A stretch of 64,000 nucleotides of DNA from Rathayibacter sp. VKM Ac-2856 (GTDB lineage Bacteria; Actinomycetota; Actinomycetes; Actinomycetales; Microbacteriaceae). Every line of letters begins with the position of its first letter. The first letter of the stretch is position 1. The translations under genes and the position numbers were made by a program. The DNA is taken from positions 310,001-374,000 of the forward strand of contig NZ_JABMLF010000001.1 in the NCBI RefSeq assembly GCF_013205055.1. The letters run 5' to 3'. Below, piece after piece: positions 24,804-33,253 of this stretch. The notes under the pieces were generated by a model, which was not told where the DNA came from, made no database searches, and saw only the letters and a program-made list of their open reading frames with translations.

Positions 24804-27296
24804 TTGGCCTCCCTGCTCTTCCGACTGGGCACCGTCGCCGCTCGCCGCGCCTGGGCGGTGATCGTCGCCTGGGTCGTGATCCTCGGCGTCGCGGTCGGCG
24901 CGTTCCTCGCGGCGGGCGGCACGCTGACGAACAGCTTCGACATCCCGGGCACCGCCTCCGGCGCCGTCACCGACCAGCTCGCCGAGAAGCTGCCCGACAC
25001 CGCGGGCGGCACCGGCACGGTCGTCTATCGCGGCGACGACGGCGCCGCCCTCACCGCCGAGCAGGAGGCGGCGATCTCCGCGCTGGCCGCCTCGGCCGCC
25101 GACCTCGAGGGCGTGGCCGCGGTCGTCGATCCGTTCGCCGCCCGGCAGTCGCAGCTCGACGGCGCGCAGCAGCTCACCGACGGGCGGGCGCAGCTCGAGG
25201 CCGGGCGGGAGCAGCTGGCCGCCGGTCAGGCGCAGCTCGACGCGGGGCAGGCGCAGCTCACGGCAGGCCAGGAGCAGCTGACCGCGGCGCGCGAGCAGGC
25301 GGTCGCCGCCGGCGCCGGGCCCGCGCAGCTCGCGCCGCTCGACGCGCAGCAGGCCCAGCTCGACGCCCAGCAGGCCGAGCTCGACGCGCAGCAGGCGGAG
25401 CTGAACGCCTCCCGGACGGAGCTCGAGGCCGGGGTCGCCCCGCTCGATCAGGGCGAGGAGCTCCTCGCCCTCGCCGACGGCATCGGCGTCGTCTCGGCGG
25501 ACGGCTCGACCGCGATCGTCAACGTCTCCTTCACCGAGCCGCGCCTGGAGCTGCCGGAGGAGGTCAAGCAGGGCGTCATCGACCACTTCGAGTCCGCGCC
25601 CGTCGCCGGCGCCGAGGTCACCTTCGCGACCGACCTCGCTCAGGGCGTCCCGCAGATCTTCGGCGTCGGCGAGGCGGTCGGTCTCGTCTTCGCCGGTGTC
25701 GTCCTCATCGTGATGCTCGGCTCGCTCGTCGCCGCGGCGCTCCCGATCGTCACGGCGCTCGTCGGCGTCGGGGTGGGCGTCACCGCCTCGCTCTCCTTCT
25801 CCGGCGTCATCGACATGGCCTCGGTCACCCCGGTCCTCGGCGTGATGCTCGGCCTCGCGGTCGGGATCGACTACTCGCTCTTCATCGTCAACCGGCACCG
25901 CAAGCAGCTGCTCTCGGGCGTCGAGGTCCGCGAGTCGATCGGCCTCGCCAACGGCACCTCCGGCACCGCCGTCGTCTTCGCCGGCTCGACCGTCGTCGTC
26001 GCGCTGCTCGCCCTGAACATCACCGGGATCCCCTTCCTCGGCCTGATGGGCACGGTCGGCGCGGTCTGCGTCGCCGTCGCCGTCCTGATCGCCGTCACCC
26101 TCGCCCCGGCGATCCTCGGCCTGCTCGGCACCCGCCTCCTCCGCCGGAGTGCCCGCTCCCCCAAGGTCCACCACGCCGCGCCGAAGACCGTCGCGCCGAT
26201 GTCGACCCTGCGCGCGGTCCTCACCGTCGTCGGGACGGTCGCGGTGCTGCTCGTCATCGCGATCCCCTCGCTCTCGATGCGCCTCGGGCTGCCCGACGGC
26301 GCCAGCGAGCCGGAGGGCTCGACGAGCGCCCGCACCTTCGAGATCGTCGGCGACGAGTTCGGCGCCGGCGCGAACGGCCCGCTGCTGGTCACCGCGACGG
26401 TCCCCGGCGGCGCCGCCGACGACGCGCTCCTCGCCACCCAGGTGGAGGTCGCCCGCACCATCGCCGAGCAGGAGGACGTGGTCGCCGTGGCGCCCGTCGC
26501 CGCCTCCGACGACGGCACCCTGCTCGCGTTCCAGGTGCTGCCGGCCGAGGGGCCGAACAGCGCCTCGACCGAGGCACTCGTCCAGAGCCTGCGCGCGCTG
26601 CCCCCGGTCGGCGACGACGTCGTGCTCGGCGTCGCCGGGCAGGCGGCCACGAACATCGACATCTCCGAGGGGCTGAACGACGTCCTGCCGACCTACCTCG
26701 CGGTCGTCGTCGGGCTCTCGCTGCTGATCATGATCCTGGTGTTCCGCTCGCTCCTCGTGCCGCTGATCGCGACGGGCGGCTTCATCCTGTCGCTCTTCGC
26801 GACCTACGGCCTGATCGTCGCGGTCTTCCAGTTCGGCTGGGGCGCCGACCTGATCGGCCTGCACTCGACCGGGCCGATCCTGAGCTTCCTGCCTGTGATC
26901 CTCGTCGGCATCCTGTTCGGGCTGGCGATGGACTACCAGCTGTTCCTGGCCTCCGGGATGCGCGAGGCGTACGTGCACGGCGCGAACGCCCGGCTCGCCG
27001 TCGCGCAGGGCTTCCAGGCCGGCAAGGCGGTGGTGATCGCCGCGGCGCTGATCATGGTCGCGGTGTTCGGCGGCTTCATCTTCTCCGAGTCGACCATCAT
27101 CCGGTCGATGGGCTTCGGCCTCGCCTTCGGGGTGCTGCTCGACGCGTTCGTCGTGCGGATGCTGCTCATGCCGGCGCTGATGCACCTGCTCGGCCGCTCG
27201 GCCTGGTGGCTGCCCCGCTGGCTCGACCGGCTCCTGCCCGACGTCGACCTCGAGGGCGCGGCGCTCGAGCGCAGCCACCCGCACCCGCACGCGTGA
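24804..27296 (+). CDS. MMPL family transporter (RND type) with coiled-coil insert
   Basis: 830 residues with two six-TM halves typical of MMPL exporters. First TM at about 17-37; conserved AVGIDYSLFIVNRHRKQL in the first half and AMDYQLFLASGMREAY in the second. Uses the proton gradient to move lipids or drugs across the membrane. The first extracytoplasmic loop (about residues 115-212) is a run of seven-residue repeats such as QLDAGQA and QLDAQQA, a likely coiled coil. Start is TTG at 24804 with AGGAG upstream. Probably repressed by the divergent TetR. The two-component system begins 54 nt downstream. Confidence 0.9.
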   Translation: MASLLFRLGTVAARRAWAVIVAWVVILGVAVGAFLAAGGTLTNSFDIPGTASGAVTDQLAEKLPDTAGGTGTVVYRGDDGAALTAEQEAAISALAASAADLEGVAAVVDPFAARQSQLDGAQQLTDGRAQLEAGREQLAAGQAQLDAGQAQLTAGQEQLTAAREQAVAAGAGPAQLAPLDAQQAQLDAQQAELDAQQAELNASRTELEAGVAPLDQGEELLALADGIGVVSADGSTAIVNVSFTEPRLELPEEVKQGVIDHFESAPVAGAEVTFATDLAQGVPQIFGVGEAVGLVFAGVVLIVMLGSLVAAALPIVTALVGVGVGVTASLSFSGVIDMASVTPVLGVMLGLAVGIDYSLFIVNRHRKQLLSGVEVRESIGLANGTSGTAVVFAGSTVVVALLALNITGIPFLGLMGTVGAVCVAVAVLIAVTLAPAILGLLGTRLLRRSARSPKVHHAAPKTVAPMSTLRAVLTVVGTVAVLLVIAIPSLSMRLGLPDGASEPEGSTSARTFEIVGDEFGAGANGPLLVTATVPGGAADDALLATQVEVARTIAEQEDVVAVAPVAASDDGTLLAFQVLPAEGPNSASTEALVQSLRALPPVGDDVVLGVAGQAATNIDISEGLNDVLPTYLAVVVGLSLLIMILVFRSLLVPLIATGGFILSLFATYGLIVAVFQFGWGADLIGLHSTGPILSFLPVILVGILFGLAMDYQLFLASGMREAYVHGANARLAVAQGFQAGKAVVIAAALIMVAVFGGFIFSESTIIRSMGFGLAFGVLLDAFVVRMLLMPALMHLLGRSAWWLPRWLDRLLPDVDLEGAALERSHPHPHA

Positions 27297-27338
27297 GGGT
27301 CGCGGCGGGGCCCAGCGGCACAGAGAGAGCGGCACGGA

Positions 27339-27344
27339 TAGATT
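27339..27344 (+). promoter_or_regulatory. -10 element, leaderless kinase gene
   Basis: TAGATT, then GACGGC, then the ATG at 27351. Confidence 0.5.
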
Positions 27345-27350
27345 GACGGC

Positions 27351-28619
27351 ATGACTGCCGCCCCGGACTCCCGCGCCTGGCGCCGGCCGCCCGCGACACC
27401 CGATCAGCGCCGCACCGACGTCGTGACCGCCGTCGTCCTCTTCGGCGCCGCCGTGCTCTCGCTCGTGCTCGGGCGCGCGATCGGGCTGTTCACCGAGCCC
27501 GCCTCCCCCGCGCTCAGCGCCGGCGTCCTCGCCCTCGTCACGCTCCCGCTGGCCTTCCGCCGGGCGGCGCCCGTCCCGGTCCTCGCCGTGATCGGCGTCA
27601 CGTTCATCCTGGTCGGCGAGCTGGAGGTGCCCGAGCTCACGATCAGCAACATCGCCCTGTTCATGGCGCTCTACAGCGTCGGCGCGTGGGAGCCGCGGCG
27701 CACCCGGGCGAACACCGCGCGCGGCGTGCTGGTCGCCGTGATGGGGATCTGGCTGCTGATCACGTTCTTCCGCGCGAGCACGCAGGAGATCGAGTTCGAG
27801 GGCGCCGGGATCGGCGCGCTCACCCCGGTCGCGGCCTTCATGCTCCAGCAGATCCTGATCAACGTCCTCTACTTCGCCGGCGCCTGGTGGTTCGGCGACC
27901 ACGCCTGGGCCTCGGCCCGCCAGCGCGCCCTGACCGACCTGCGCACCCGCCAGCTCGAGCAGGAGCAGTCGACCGTCGCCCGCCAGGCCATCACCATCGA
28001 GCGGCTGCGGATCGCGCGCGAGCTGCACGACGCGGTCGCCCACCACGTCTCGCTGATGGGGGTGCAGGCCGGGGCGGCGCGGATGCTCGTCGACGCCGAG
28101 CCCGCGCGGGCGCACGAGCAGCTCCAGGCGCTCGAGGGCACCTCGCGCGCCGCGGTCGGCGAGCTGTACCAGCTGCTCGGGACGCTCCGCGACGAGGAGT
28201 CCGCGCTCGAGCCGGTCACCGCCTCCCTCGACCTCGACGCCCTGCCTGCGCTGGTCGAGGACGCCGCGGCCTCGGGCCTCCGCGTCTCGCTCGAGGTCGT
28301 CGGCGAGCCCGTCGCGCTCCCGGCACTGGTCGGGCTGAACCTGTACCGCATCGCCCAGGAGTCGCTCACGAACGTGCTCAAGCACGCCGGTCCGGGCACG
28401 CGGGCGCGGGTGCACCTGCGCTACACCGGCGACAGTGTCGAGCTCGAGGTCGCCGACGACGGACTCGGCCGCCCGGGCCCGCGCCGGCAGGGCGGCGGGC
28501 TGGGCCTGCTCGGGATGCGCGAGCGCGCAGCGACCCTCGACGGCTCGCTCGACGCGGGGCCGCGCTCCGGCTCCGGCTGGGTCGTGCGCGTCGCCGTCCC
28601 GCTCGGGGTCCGGTCGTGA
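27351..28619 (+). CDS. sensor histidine kinase, HisKA_3 type
   Basis: 422 residues. About five hydrophobic segments in residues 22-180 form the membrane sensor. The dimerisation/phosphoacceptor domain follows with RIARELHDAVAHHVS (H226). The ATPase domain has ESLTNVLKHAG (N box) and DDGLG plus GGGLGLLGMRERA (G boxes). This is the NarL-partner class. The cognate regulator is the next gene. The stop lies in a 17-bp triple repeat (see that feature). Stimulus unknown; the position between MMPL and NatAB exporters suggests envelope or antibiotic stress. Confidence 0.9.
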   Translation: MTAAPDSRAWRRPPATPDQRRTDVVTAVVLFGAAVLSLVLGRAIGLFTEPASPALSAGVLALVTLPLAFRRAAPVPVLAVIGVTFILVGELEVPELTISNIALFMALYSVGAWEPRRTRANTARGVLVAVMGIWLLITFFRASTQEIEFEGAGIGALTPVAAFMLQQILINVLYFAGAWWFGDHAWASARQRALTDLRTRQLEQEQSTVARQAITIERLRIARELHDAVAHHVSLMGVQAGAARMLVDAEPARAHEQLQALEGTSRAAVGELYQLLGTLRDEESALEPVTASLDLDALPALVEDAAASGLRVSLEVVGEPVALPALVGLNLYRIAQESLTNVLKHAGPGTRARVHLRYTGDSVELEVADDGLGRPGPRRQGGGLGLLGMRERAATLDGSLDAGPRSGSGWVVRVAVPLGVRS

Positions 28620-28654
28620 ACGGGGTCCGGTCGTGAACGGGGTCCGGTCGTGAG
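28604..28654 (+). repeat. three 17-bp tandem repeats linking kinase and regulator genes
   Basis: Three copies of CGGGGTCCGGTCGTGAA (last base G in the third). Each contains GTGA. The kinase TGA (28617-28619) overlaps GTG 28616; that GTG opens a six-codon ORF ending at TGA 28634-28636, which overlaps GTG 28633; the second mini-ORF ends at TGA 28651-28653, overlapping GTG 28650, the regulator start. So stops and starts overlap in series. Confidence 0.9.
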
Positions 28655-29369
28655 CGGCGTCCGCGTCGTCCTCGTCGACGACCACGCGCTGATGCGGCAG
28701 GGCATCCGCACGATCCTCTCGCTGCAGGACGGCATCGACGTGGTCGGCGAGGCGTCCAGCGGCGAGGAGGCCCTCGAGGTCGTGGCGCGCACCCGGCCGG
28801 ACGTCGTCTGCATGGACGTCGAGATGCCGGGCGTCGGCGGGCTCGAGGCGACCCGCCGTCTCCTCCTCGAGCCGGAGGCGACGGTGCAGGTGCTGATGCT
28901 GACGACCTTCGAGCGCGAGGACTACCTGCTCGCGGCGCTCGAGGCCGGCGCGAGCGGCTTCCTGCTGAAGAACTCGCCACCGGAGCGGCTCGTCGCCGGC
29001 GTCCGCGCGATCGCGGCGGGCGACGCCCTGCTCGCGCCGGAGCTCACCCGCGCCGTGATCGAGCGCGCCGTCGCCCGCGAGCGCGACCGTCCCGCGCCCG
29101 CGCCGCCGGCCGCGGAGCACGCCGCGCAGCCGGGCGCGGCGCCGGAGAACCTGACCGCCCGCGAGACCGAGGTGCTCCGCCTCCTCGCCCAGGGCCTCTC
29201 CAACGACGAGATCGCGGAGCTGCTCGTCGTCGGCCGCGCGACGGTCAAGACCCACGTCTCGAACGTGCTCGCGAAGCTCTCGCTGCGCGACCGCGTGCAG
29301 GCCGTCGCCTTCGCCTACCGCTCCGGCCTGGTCGACCCGCGGCGGAGCGCCGAGCTTCCTCCGTCCTGA
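28650..29369 (+). CDS. NarL/FixJ family response regulator
   Basis: 239 residues. Receiver domain residues 4-120 with DD at 10-11, phosphoacceptor D56 (CMDVEMP) and Lys in FLLKNSPPERL. A Pro/Ala-rich linker (about 145-168) leads to a LuxR-type HTH (LTARETEVLRLLAQGLSNDE; LLVVGRATVKTHVSNVLAKL). GTG at 28650 is set by the receiver start. Partner of the preceding kinase; likely targets are the exporters on either side. Confidence 0.9.
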   Translation: MSGVRVVLVDDHALMRQGIRTILSLQDGIDVVGEASSGEEALEVVARTRPDVVCMDVEMPGVGGLEATRRLLLEPEATVQVLMLTTFEREDYLLAALEAGASGFLLKNSPPERLVAGVRAIAAGDALLAPELTRAVIERAVARERDRPAPAPPAAEHAAQPGAAPENLTARETEVLRLLAQGLSNDEIAELLVVGRATVKTHVSNVLAKLSLRDRVQAVAFAYRSGLVDPRRSAELPPS

Positions 29370-29422
29370 GGCGGAGCACGCCGTTCACCCCCGCGCCGGA
29401 GGCGCCGGAGACGCGCCCTCCC

Positions 29423-29428
29423 TAGCGT
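29423..29428 (+). promoter_or_regulatory. candidate -10 of ABC exporter operon
   Basis: TAGCGT within CCTAGCGTGGAGG, 30 nt before the ATG at 29459. It gives a short leader with the ribosome-binding site GAGGAGG. Confidence 0.4.
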
Positions 29429-29458
29429 GGAGGGGTCAGTCGGATCCGAGGAGGTCGC

Positions 29459-30382
29459 ATGCTCAGCGTGCAGAACATCAGTCGCAGTTTCGGGGCGCAC
29501 CGCGCCGTGGACGACGTCAGCTTCGACGTGGGCCGGGGCCGGCTCACCGGCTTCGTCGGCGGCAACGGTGCCGGCAAGACCACGACCATGCGGATGATCC
29601 TCGGCGTCCTCCGCCCGGACTCCGGCGAGGTCACCCTCGACGGCGCGCCGGTCGGCCAGGCCGCGCTGCACGGCTTCGGCTACATGCCGGAGGAGCGCGG
29701 CCTCTACCCGAAGATGGAGATCGGCGAGCAGCTCGCCTACCTGGCCCGGCTGCACGGCATCGACAAGGCCACCGCCGTCCAGCGCGCCGACGACCTGCTC
29801 GAGCGGCTCGGCCTGATCGAGCGCCGGCGCGACAAGCTGGAGGCCCTCTCGCTCGGCAACCAGCAGCGCGTGCAGGTCGCGGCGGCCCTGGTGCACGACC
29901 CGGACGTGCTGATCATGGACGAGCCCTTCTCCGGACTCGACCCGCTCGCCGTCGACGACGTCGTCACGGTGATCGCCGAGCACGCCGCGCGCGGCATCCC
30001 GGTGCTGTTCTCGTCCCACCAGCTGGACGTGGTCGAGCGGCTCTGCGACGACCTGGTGATCATCGCCGGCGGGCAGGTCAAGGCCGCGGGCGAGCGCGAG
30101 GCGCTGCGCGAGCAGTACTCGGGTGACCGCTGGTCGCTCGAGATCGACGGCGACGCGGGCTGGGTCCGCGGAGTGCCGGGCGTCGAGGTGGAGGAGCTGG
30201 CGGGCACGTCGGTGCTCTTCCACGCCGACCCGGCCGCGGCCGACGCGGTGCTGCGCGCCGCCGTCGAGCGCGGCAGCGTGTCGTCGTTCCGGCCCGTGCG
30301 GCCGACCCTGGGAGAGATCTTCCGGGACATCGTGGTGAGCGCGCCCGCGGGCGCCGAGGAGAAGGTGGAGGCGGTCCGATGA
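29459..30382 (+). CDS. ABC exporter ATP-binding protein (NatA/DUF4162 type)
   Basis: 307 residues. Walker A GGNGAGKTT, Q-loop in FGYMPEERGLYPK, signature SLGNQQRVQ (LSLGNQQ in place of LSGGQ, typical of the NatA/EcsA group), Walker B LIMDEPFSGLDP, switch His in SSHQLD. The C-terminal 90 residues are the extra domain of this subgroup, ending RPTLGEIFRDIV. The stop overlaps the permease start by 4 nt. NatAB exports Na+ in Bacillus; the substrate here is unknown. Confidence 0.9.
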   Translation: MLSVQNISRSFGAHRAVDDVSFDVGRGRLTGFVGGNGAGKTTTMRMILGVLRPDSGEVTLDGAPVGQAALHGFGYMPEERGLYPKMEIGEQLAYLARLHGIDKATAVQRADDLLERLGLIERRRDKLEALSLGNQQRVQVAAALVHDPDVLIMDEPFSGLDPLAVDDVVTVIAEHAARGIPVLFSSHQLDVVERLCDDLVIIAGGQVKAAGEREALREQYSGDRWSLEIDGDAGWVRGVPGVEVEELAGTSVLFHADPAAADAVLRAAVERGSVSSFRPVRPTLGEIFRDIVVSAPAGAEEKVEAVR

Positions 30383-31512
30383 CGACGAGCAGCACGAAGG
30401 GCACGGGCACCGGCGCCGCCGCTCCGGACGGCCGCCTCGGCACGTGGAGCGCGACGCTCCTGGTCGCCGAGCGCGAGATCCTCTCCCAGGTCCGCTCGAA
30501 GGCGTTCCTCGTCTCGACCGTGATCACCCTCGCCCTGGTGATCGGCGGGATCGTCCTCGCGAACGTGCTGGGCTCGCGCGCGGTGGACGCGACGCCGGTC
30601 GCGGTCGTGGGCTCCGCGGCCTCCTCGGTCGCCGCCTCCGACACCCTCGACGTCACCGAGGTCGCCTCGGCGGCGGAGGCGGAGGAGCTGGTGCGCTCCG
30701 GCGACGTCGACGCGGCCCTCGTGCCGAGCGACGACGCGATCGGCTTCTCGATCCTGGCGCTGGACGAGGCACCGGAGGGCCTGGTCTCGGCCCTGTCGGT
30801 CAGCCCGGCGGTCGAGCTGCTCGATCCCTCCGAGACGCCCGCGGGTCTGCGCACGCTGATCGGCCTCGCCTTCGGCCTGGTCTTCATGCTCGCCGTGCTC
30901 GGCTCGGGCGCGACCATCATGCAGAACACGGTGCAGGAGAAGCAGTCGCGCATCGTCGAGATCCTGCTCGCCGCCGTGCCCGCCCGGGCGCTCCTGGCCG
31001 GCAAGATCCTCGGCAACTCGGTGATCGGAGTCGGCACGGCCGCCGCGATCGCCGCCGCCTCGGCCCTGGCCCTCGCGATCACGGGGCAGACGGAGCTGCT
31101 CGACCTGCTGTCGGCGCCGCTGATCTGGTTCGTCGTGTTCTTCGTCTTCGGCTTCGTCCTGGTCGCGAGCGTCTTCGCGGCCGGAGCCGCGCTCGTCTCG
31201 CGCCAGGAGGACACCGGCTCGGTGATGACGCCCGCGATGATGCTCGTGATGGTGCCGTACTTCGGCGTCGTCATCTTCGGCGACAACCCGCTGGTGATGT
31301 CGATCCTGTCCTACGTGCCGTTCAGCGCCCCGGTCGCGATGCCCGTGCGGCTCTTCTTCGGCGAGGCGCAGTGGTGGGAGCCGCTGCTCTCCCTCGGCCT
31401 CCTCGTCGTCGCCACCGCGGCCGTGATGGCCGTCGCCAGCCGCATCTACACGAACTCGCTGCTCCGCATGGGCTCCCGAGTCCGCCTCCGCGACGCGCTG
31501 ACCGCGAGCTGA
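30379..31512 (+). CDS. ABC-2 type exporter permease (NatB-like)
   Basis: 377 residues. TM1 near residues 40-62 (FLVSTVITLALVIGGIVLAN), then an extracytoplasmic domain of about 110 residues, then five TMs. The conserved NTVQEKQSRIVEILLAA before the third TM is characteristic of NatB-type permeases. Its ATG overlaps the stop of the ATPase gene. Together they form a complete exporter. The palindromic repeats begin 12 nt after the stop. Confidence 0.88.
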   Translation: MTTSSTKGTGTGAAAPDGRLGTWSATLLVAEREILSQVRSKAFLVSTVITLALVIGGIVLANVLGSRAVDATPVAVVGSAASSVAASDTLDVTEVASAAEAEELVRSGDVDAALVPSDDAIGFSILALDEAPEGLVSALSVSPAVELLDPSETPAGLRTLIGLAFGLVFMLAVLGSGATIMQNTVQEKQSRIVEILLAAVPARALLAGKILGNSVIGVGTAAAIAAASALALAITGQTELLDLLSAPLIWFVVFFVFGFVLVASVFAAGAALVSRQEDTGSVMTPAMMLVMVPYFGVVIFGDNPLVMSILSYVPFSAPVAMPVRLFFGEAQWWEPLLSLGLLVVATAAVMAVASRIYTNSLLRMGSRVRLRDALTAS

Positions 31513-31523
31513 CGCGGCGCGAC

Positions 31524-31684
31524 GATGCTGATCGAGCCGCGTTCATGCTGATCGAGCAGCCCGCAGCGGGCCCGCACATGCTGATCGAGTAGCCCGCGCA
31601 GCGGGCGTATCGAGATCCACCGAGGCACGGACTCGAGTCGACGTGGGTCTCGATACGCCCCTCCGGGGCTACTCGACCGGCATG
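31524..31684. repeat. palindromic repeats, partial copies plus inverted pair (cluster 5)
   Basis: Two truncated left halves (31524-31540, 31543-31575), a full plus copy (31577-31621, hairpin GCCCGC-GCA-GCGGGC) and an inverted copy (31642-31684, GCCCC-TCC-GGGGC). The cluster lies between the convergent permease and dehydrogenase genes, a likely terminator site. Confidence 0.85.
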
Positions 31685-31692
31685 GGGGCTGG

Positions 31693-33093
31693 TCACCAGC
31701 CCGCGGGGCCCGCGCTTCCGGCCTCGTACTCGTCGAGCGGGGTGCCGCCCTCGGCCCAGTGCGAGAGCACGGGGGTGATGATGCGCCAGCACTGCTCGGC
31801 GACCGAGCCGGGCACCGACAGCAGGGTGTCGCCCTGGAGGATGCCGGCGAGGACCTGCGCGTAGGGGTCGAGCGTGGCGGCGCCGGGCTGCGCCTCCAGC
31901 GTGACGCGCTCGACGTCGGTGAGGTCGTCGGCGCTGTTGACGAGCAGGTCCATCCGCACGTCGCCGCCCTTGAGCGACATCCGCAGCACCGTCCCCGCGT
32001 CGTCGTCGCCCGAGCGCAGCCCGCGCGGCGGGGTCGCGGCGCGGAAGTGCACGGCCACCTCGGTGCGCGGATCGCCGATCGCCTTGCCGGAGCGCAGCAC
32101 GAACGGGACGCCCGCCCAGCGGGGCGTGTCGACCTGCAGCAGGAGCTGCGCGAGCGTCTCGGTCCCCGTCTCGGGATCGACGTCGGGCTCGTCCACGTAG
32201 GACGGGAAGAACCGGCCGTCGATCCGGCCCTCGGTGTAGCGGGCCCGCCGCGCGGTCGCGGGGTCGTCGCGCCAGAGGCGGACGGAGCCGAGCGCCTCGG
32301 CCATCCGCTCGTGGACGTCCTGCGGGGAGACCTCGTCGGGGCGCTCCATCGTGGTCAGCGCGAGCACCATCAGCAGGTGGCTCTGCAGCATGTCCCGGAG
32401 CGCTCCGGTGCCGTCGTAGAACGCGGCGCGCCCCTCGATCCCGAGCGTCTCGTCGTAGACGATCTCGACCTTCTCGATCTGCTCGGCGCTCCAGCTGGTC
32501 TCGAGCAGCCGGTTGCCGAAGCGCAGCCCCAGCATCCCCATCACCGTCGCGTTGCCGAGGAAGTGGTCGATGCGCCAGAGGCGGTCCTCCGGGATCACCG
32601 GGGCGAACGCCGCGTTCAGCGCGATCGCGTCCTCGAGGTCCTCGCCGAACGGCTTCTCGATCGCGACGACGAGGTCCTCGGGGAGCTCCAGCTTCGAGAG
32701 CGAGTCGGCGACCGCGTGGCCCATCGCCGGCGGCAGCGCGACGTAGAGCACGGGTGTCGTCGGGCAGGCGTCGAGCAGGGCCTTCAGCTGCTCCGGGTCG
32801 GAGGCGTCGGTGGCGACGAAGCGGGCGCGCGAGGCGAGCCCGTCGACCGTGTGCGAGGCGATGCCCGCGGCCTCGAGGCTGCGGCGGACGAGCCCCTGCC
32901 ACTCGTCATCGCTCTGCGGTGTGCGGGCCGCGCCGACGAGGGTCAGCTCGGAGTCGCGGGCGAGCTCGGCGACGCGGCCGAGACCCGGCAGCAGCAGACG
33001 CTCGGTGAGGTCGCCGCCCGCTCCGAGGATCGCGATGGTGCGGCGGGTGCTCTCGAGAGCCGTGGCCTCGGGGATGCCGATCGGGTCGGTCAT
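31693..33093 (-). CDS. diverged glucose-6-phosphate dehydrogenase family protein
   Basis: 466 residues. The NADP-binding start is ILGAGGDLTERLLLPGL, a variant of GASGDL. IEKPFGED is kept (Lys about 147), as is the FYDGTGALRDMLQSH region with the catalytic His (about H239). The substrate motif RIDHYLGKE reads RIDHFLGNA: the Lys that binds the sugar phosphate is Asn181. This may be a paralogue with altered substrate; a main zwf is expected elsewhere. A strong AGGAGGAG precedes the ATG at 33093. No 6PGL, OpcA or transaldolase gene is nearby. Confidence 0.8.
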   Translation of the reverse strand: MTDPIGIPEATALESTRRTIAILGAGGDLTERLLLPGLGRVAELARDSELTLVGAARTPQSDDEWQGLVRRSLEAAGIASHTVDGLASRARFVATDASDPEQLKALLDACPTTPVLYVALPPAMGHAVADSLSKLELPEDLVVAIEKPFGEDLEDAIALNAAFAPVIPEDRLWRIDHFLGNATVMGMLGLRFGNRLLETSWSAEQIEKVEIVYDETLGIEGRAAFYDGTGALRDMLQSHLLMVLALTTMERPDEVSPQDVHERMAEALGSVRLWRDDPATARRARYTEGRIDGRFFPSYVDEPDVDPETGTETLAQLLLQVDTPRWAGVPFVLRSGKAIGDPRTEVAVHFRAATPPRGLRSGDDDAGTVLRMSLKGGDVRMDLLVNSADDLTDVERVTLEAQPGAATLDPYAQVLAGILQGDTLLSVPGSVAEQCWRIITPVLSHWAEGGTPLDEYEAGSAGPAGW

Positions 33094-33253
33094 GGTGTCT
33101 CCTCCTGTGCTTCAGGGATCGCGTGCATGGGAAATCGTGCGCTTCGGGAATCAGGCACTTCGGGGCGCAGGAGCCCCTGCGCTGCGGGCCGCGCCGTCAC
33201 GGTAGTCGACGGCTCCTGCTCCCCCGCCGTGAGCTCGGCCGCGTCGCCGCCGG

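Noticed and set aside
24777-29255. Very long antisense open frame (about 1490 codons) opposite MMPL and two-component genes
   Set aside because: High GC makes the antisense frame free of stops; its product is Arg/Asp/Gly-rich low-complexity sequence with no domain, while the plus strand has clear families. The same holds for 39281-45202 and 50227-54189.
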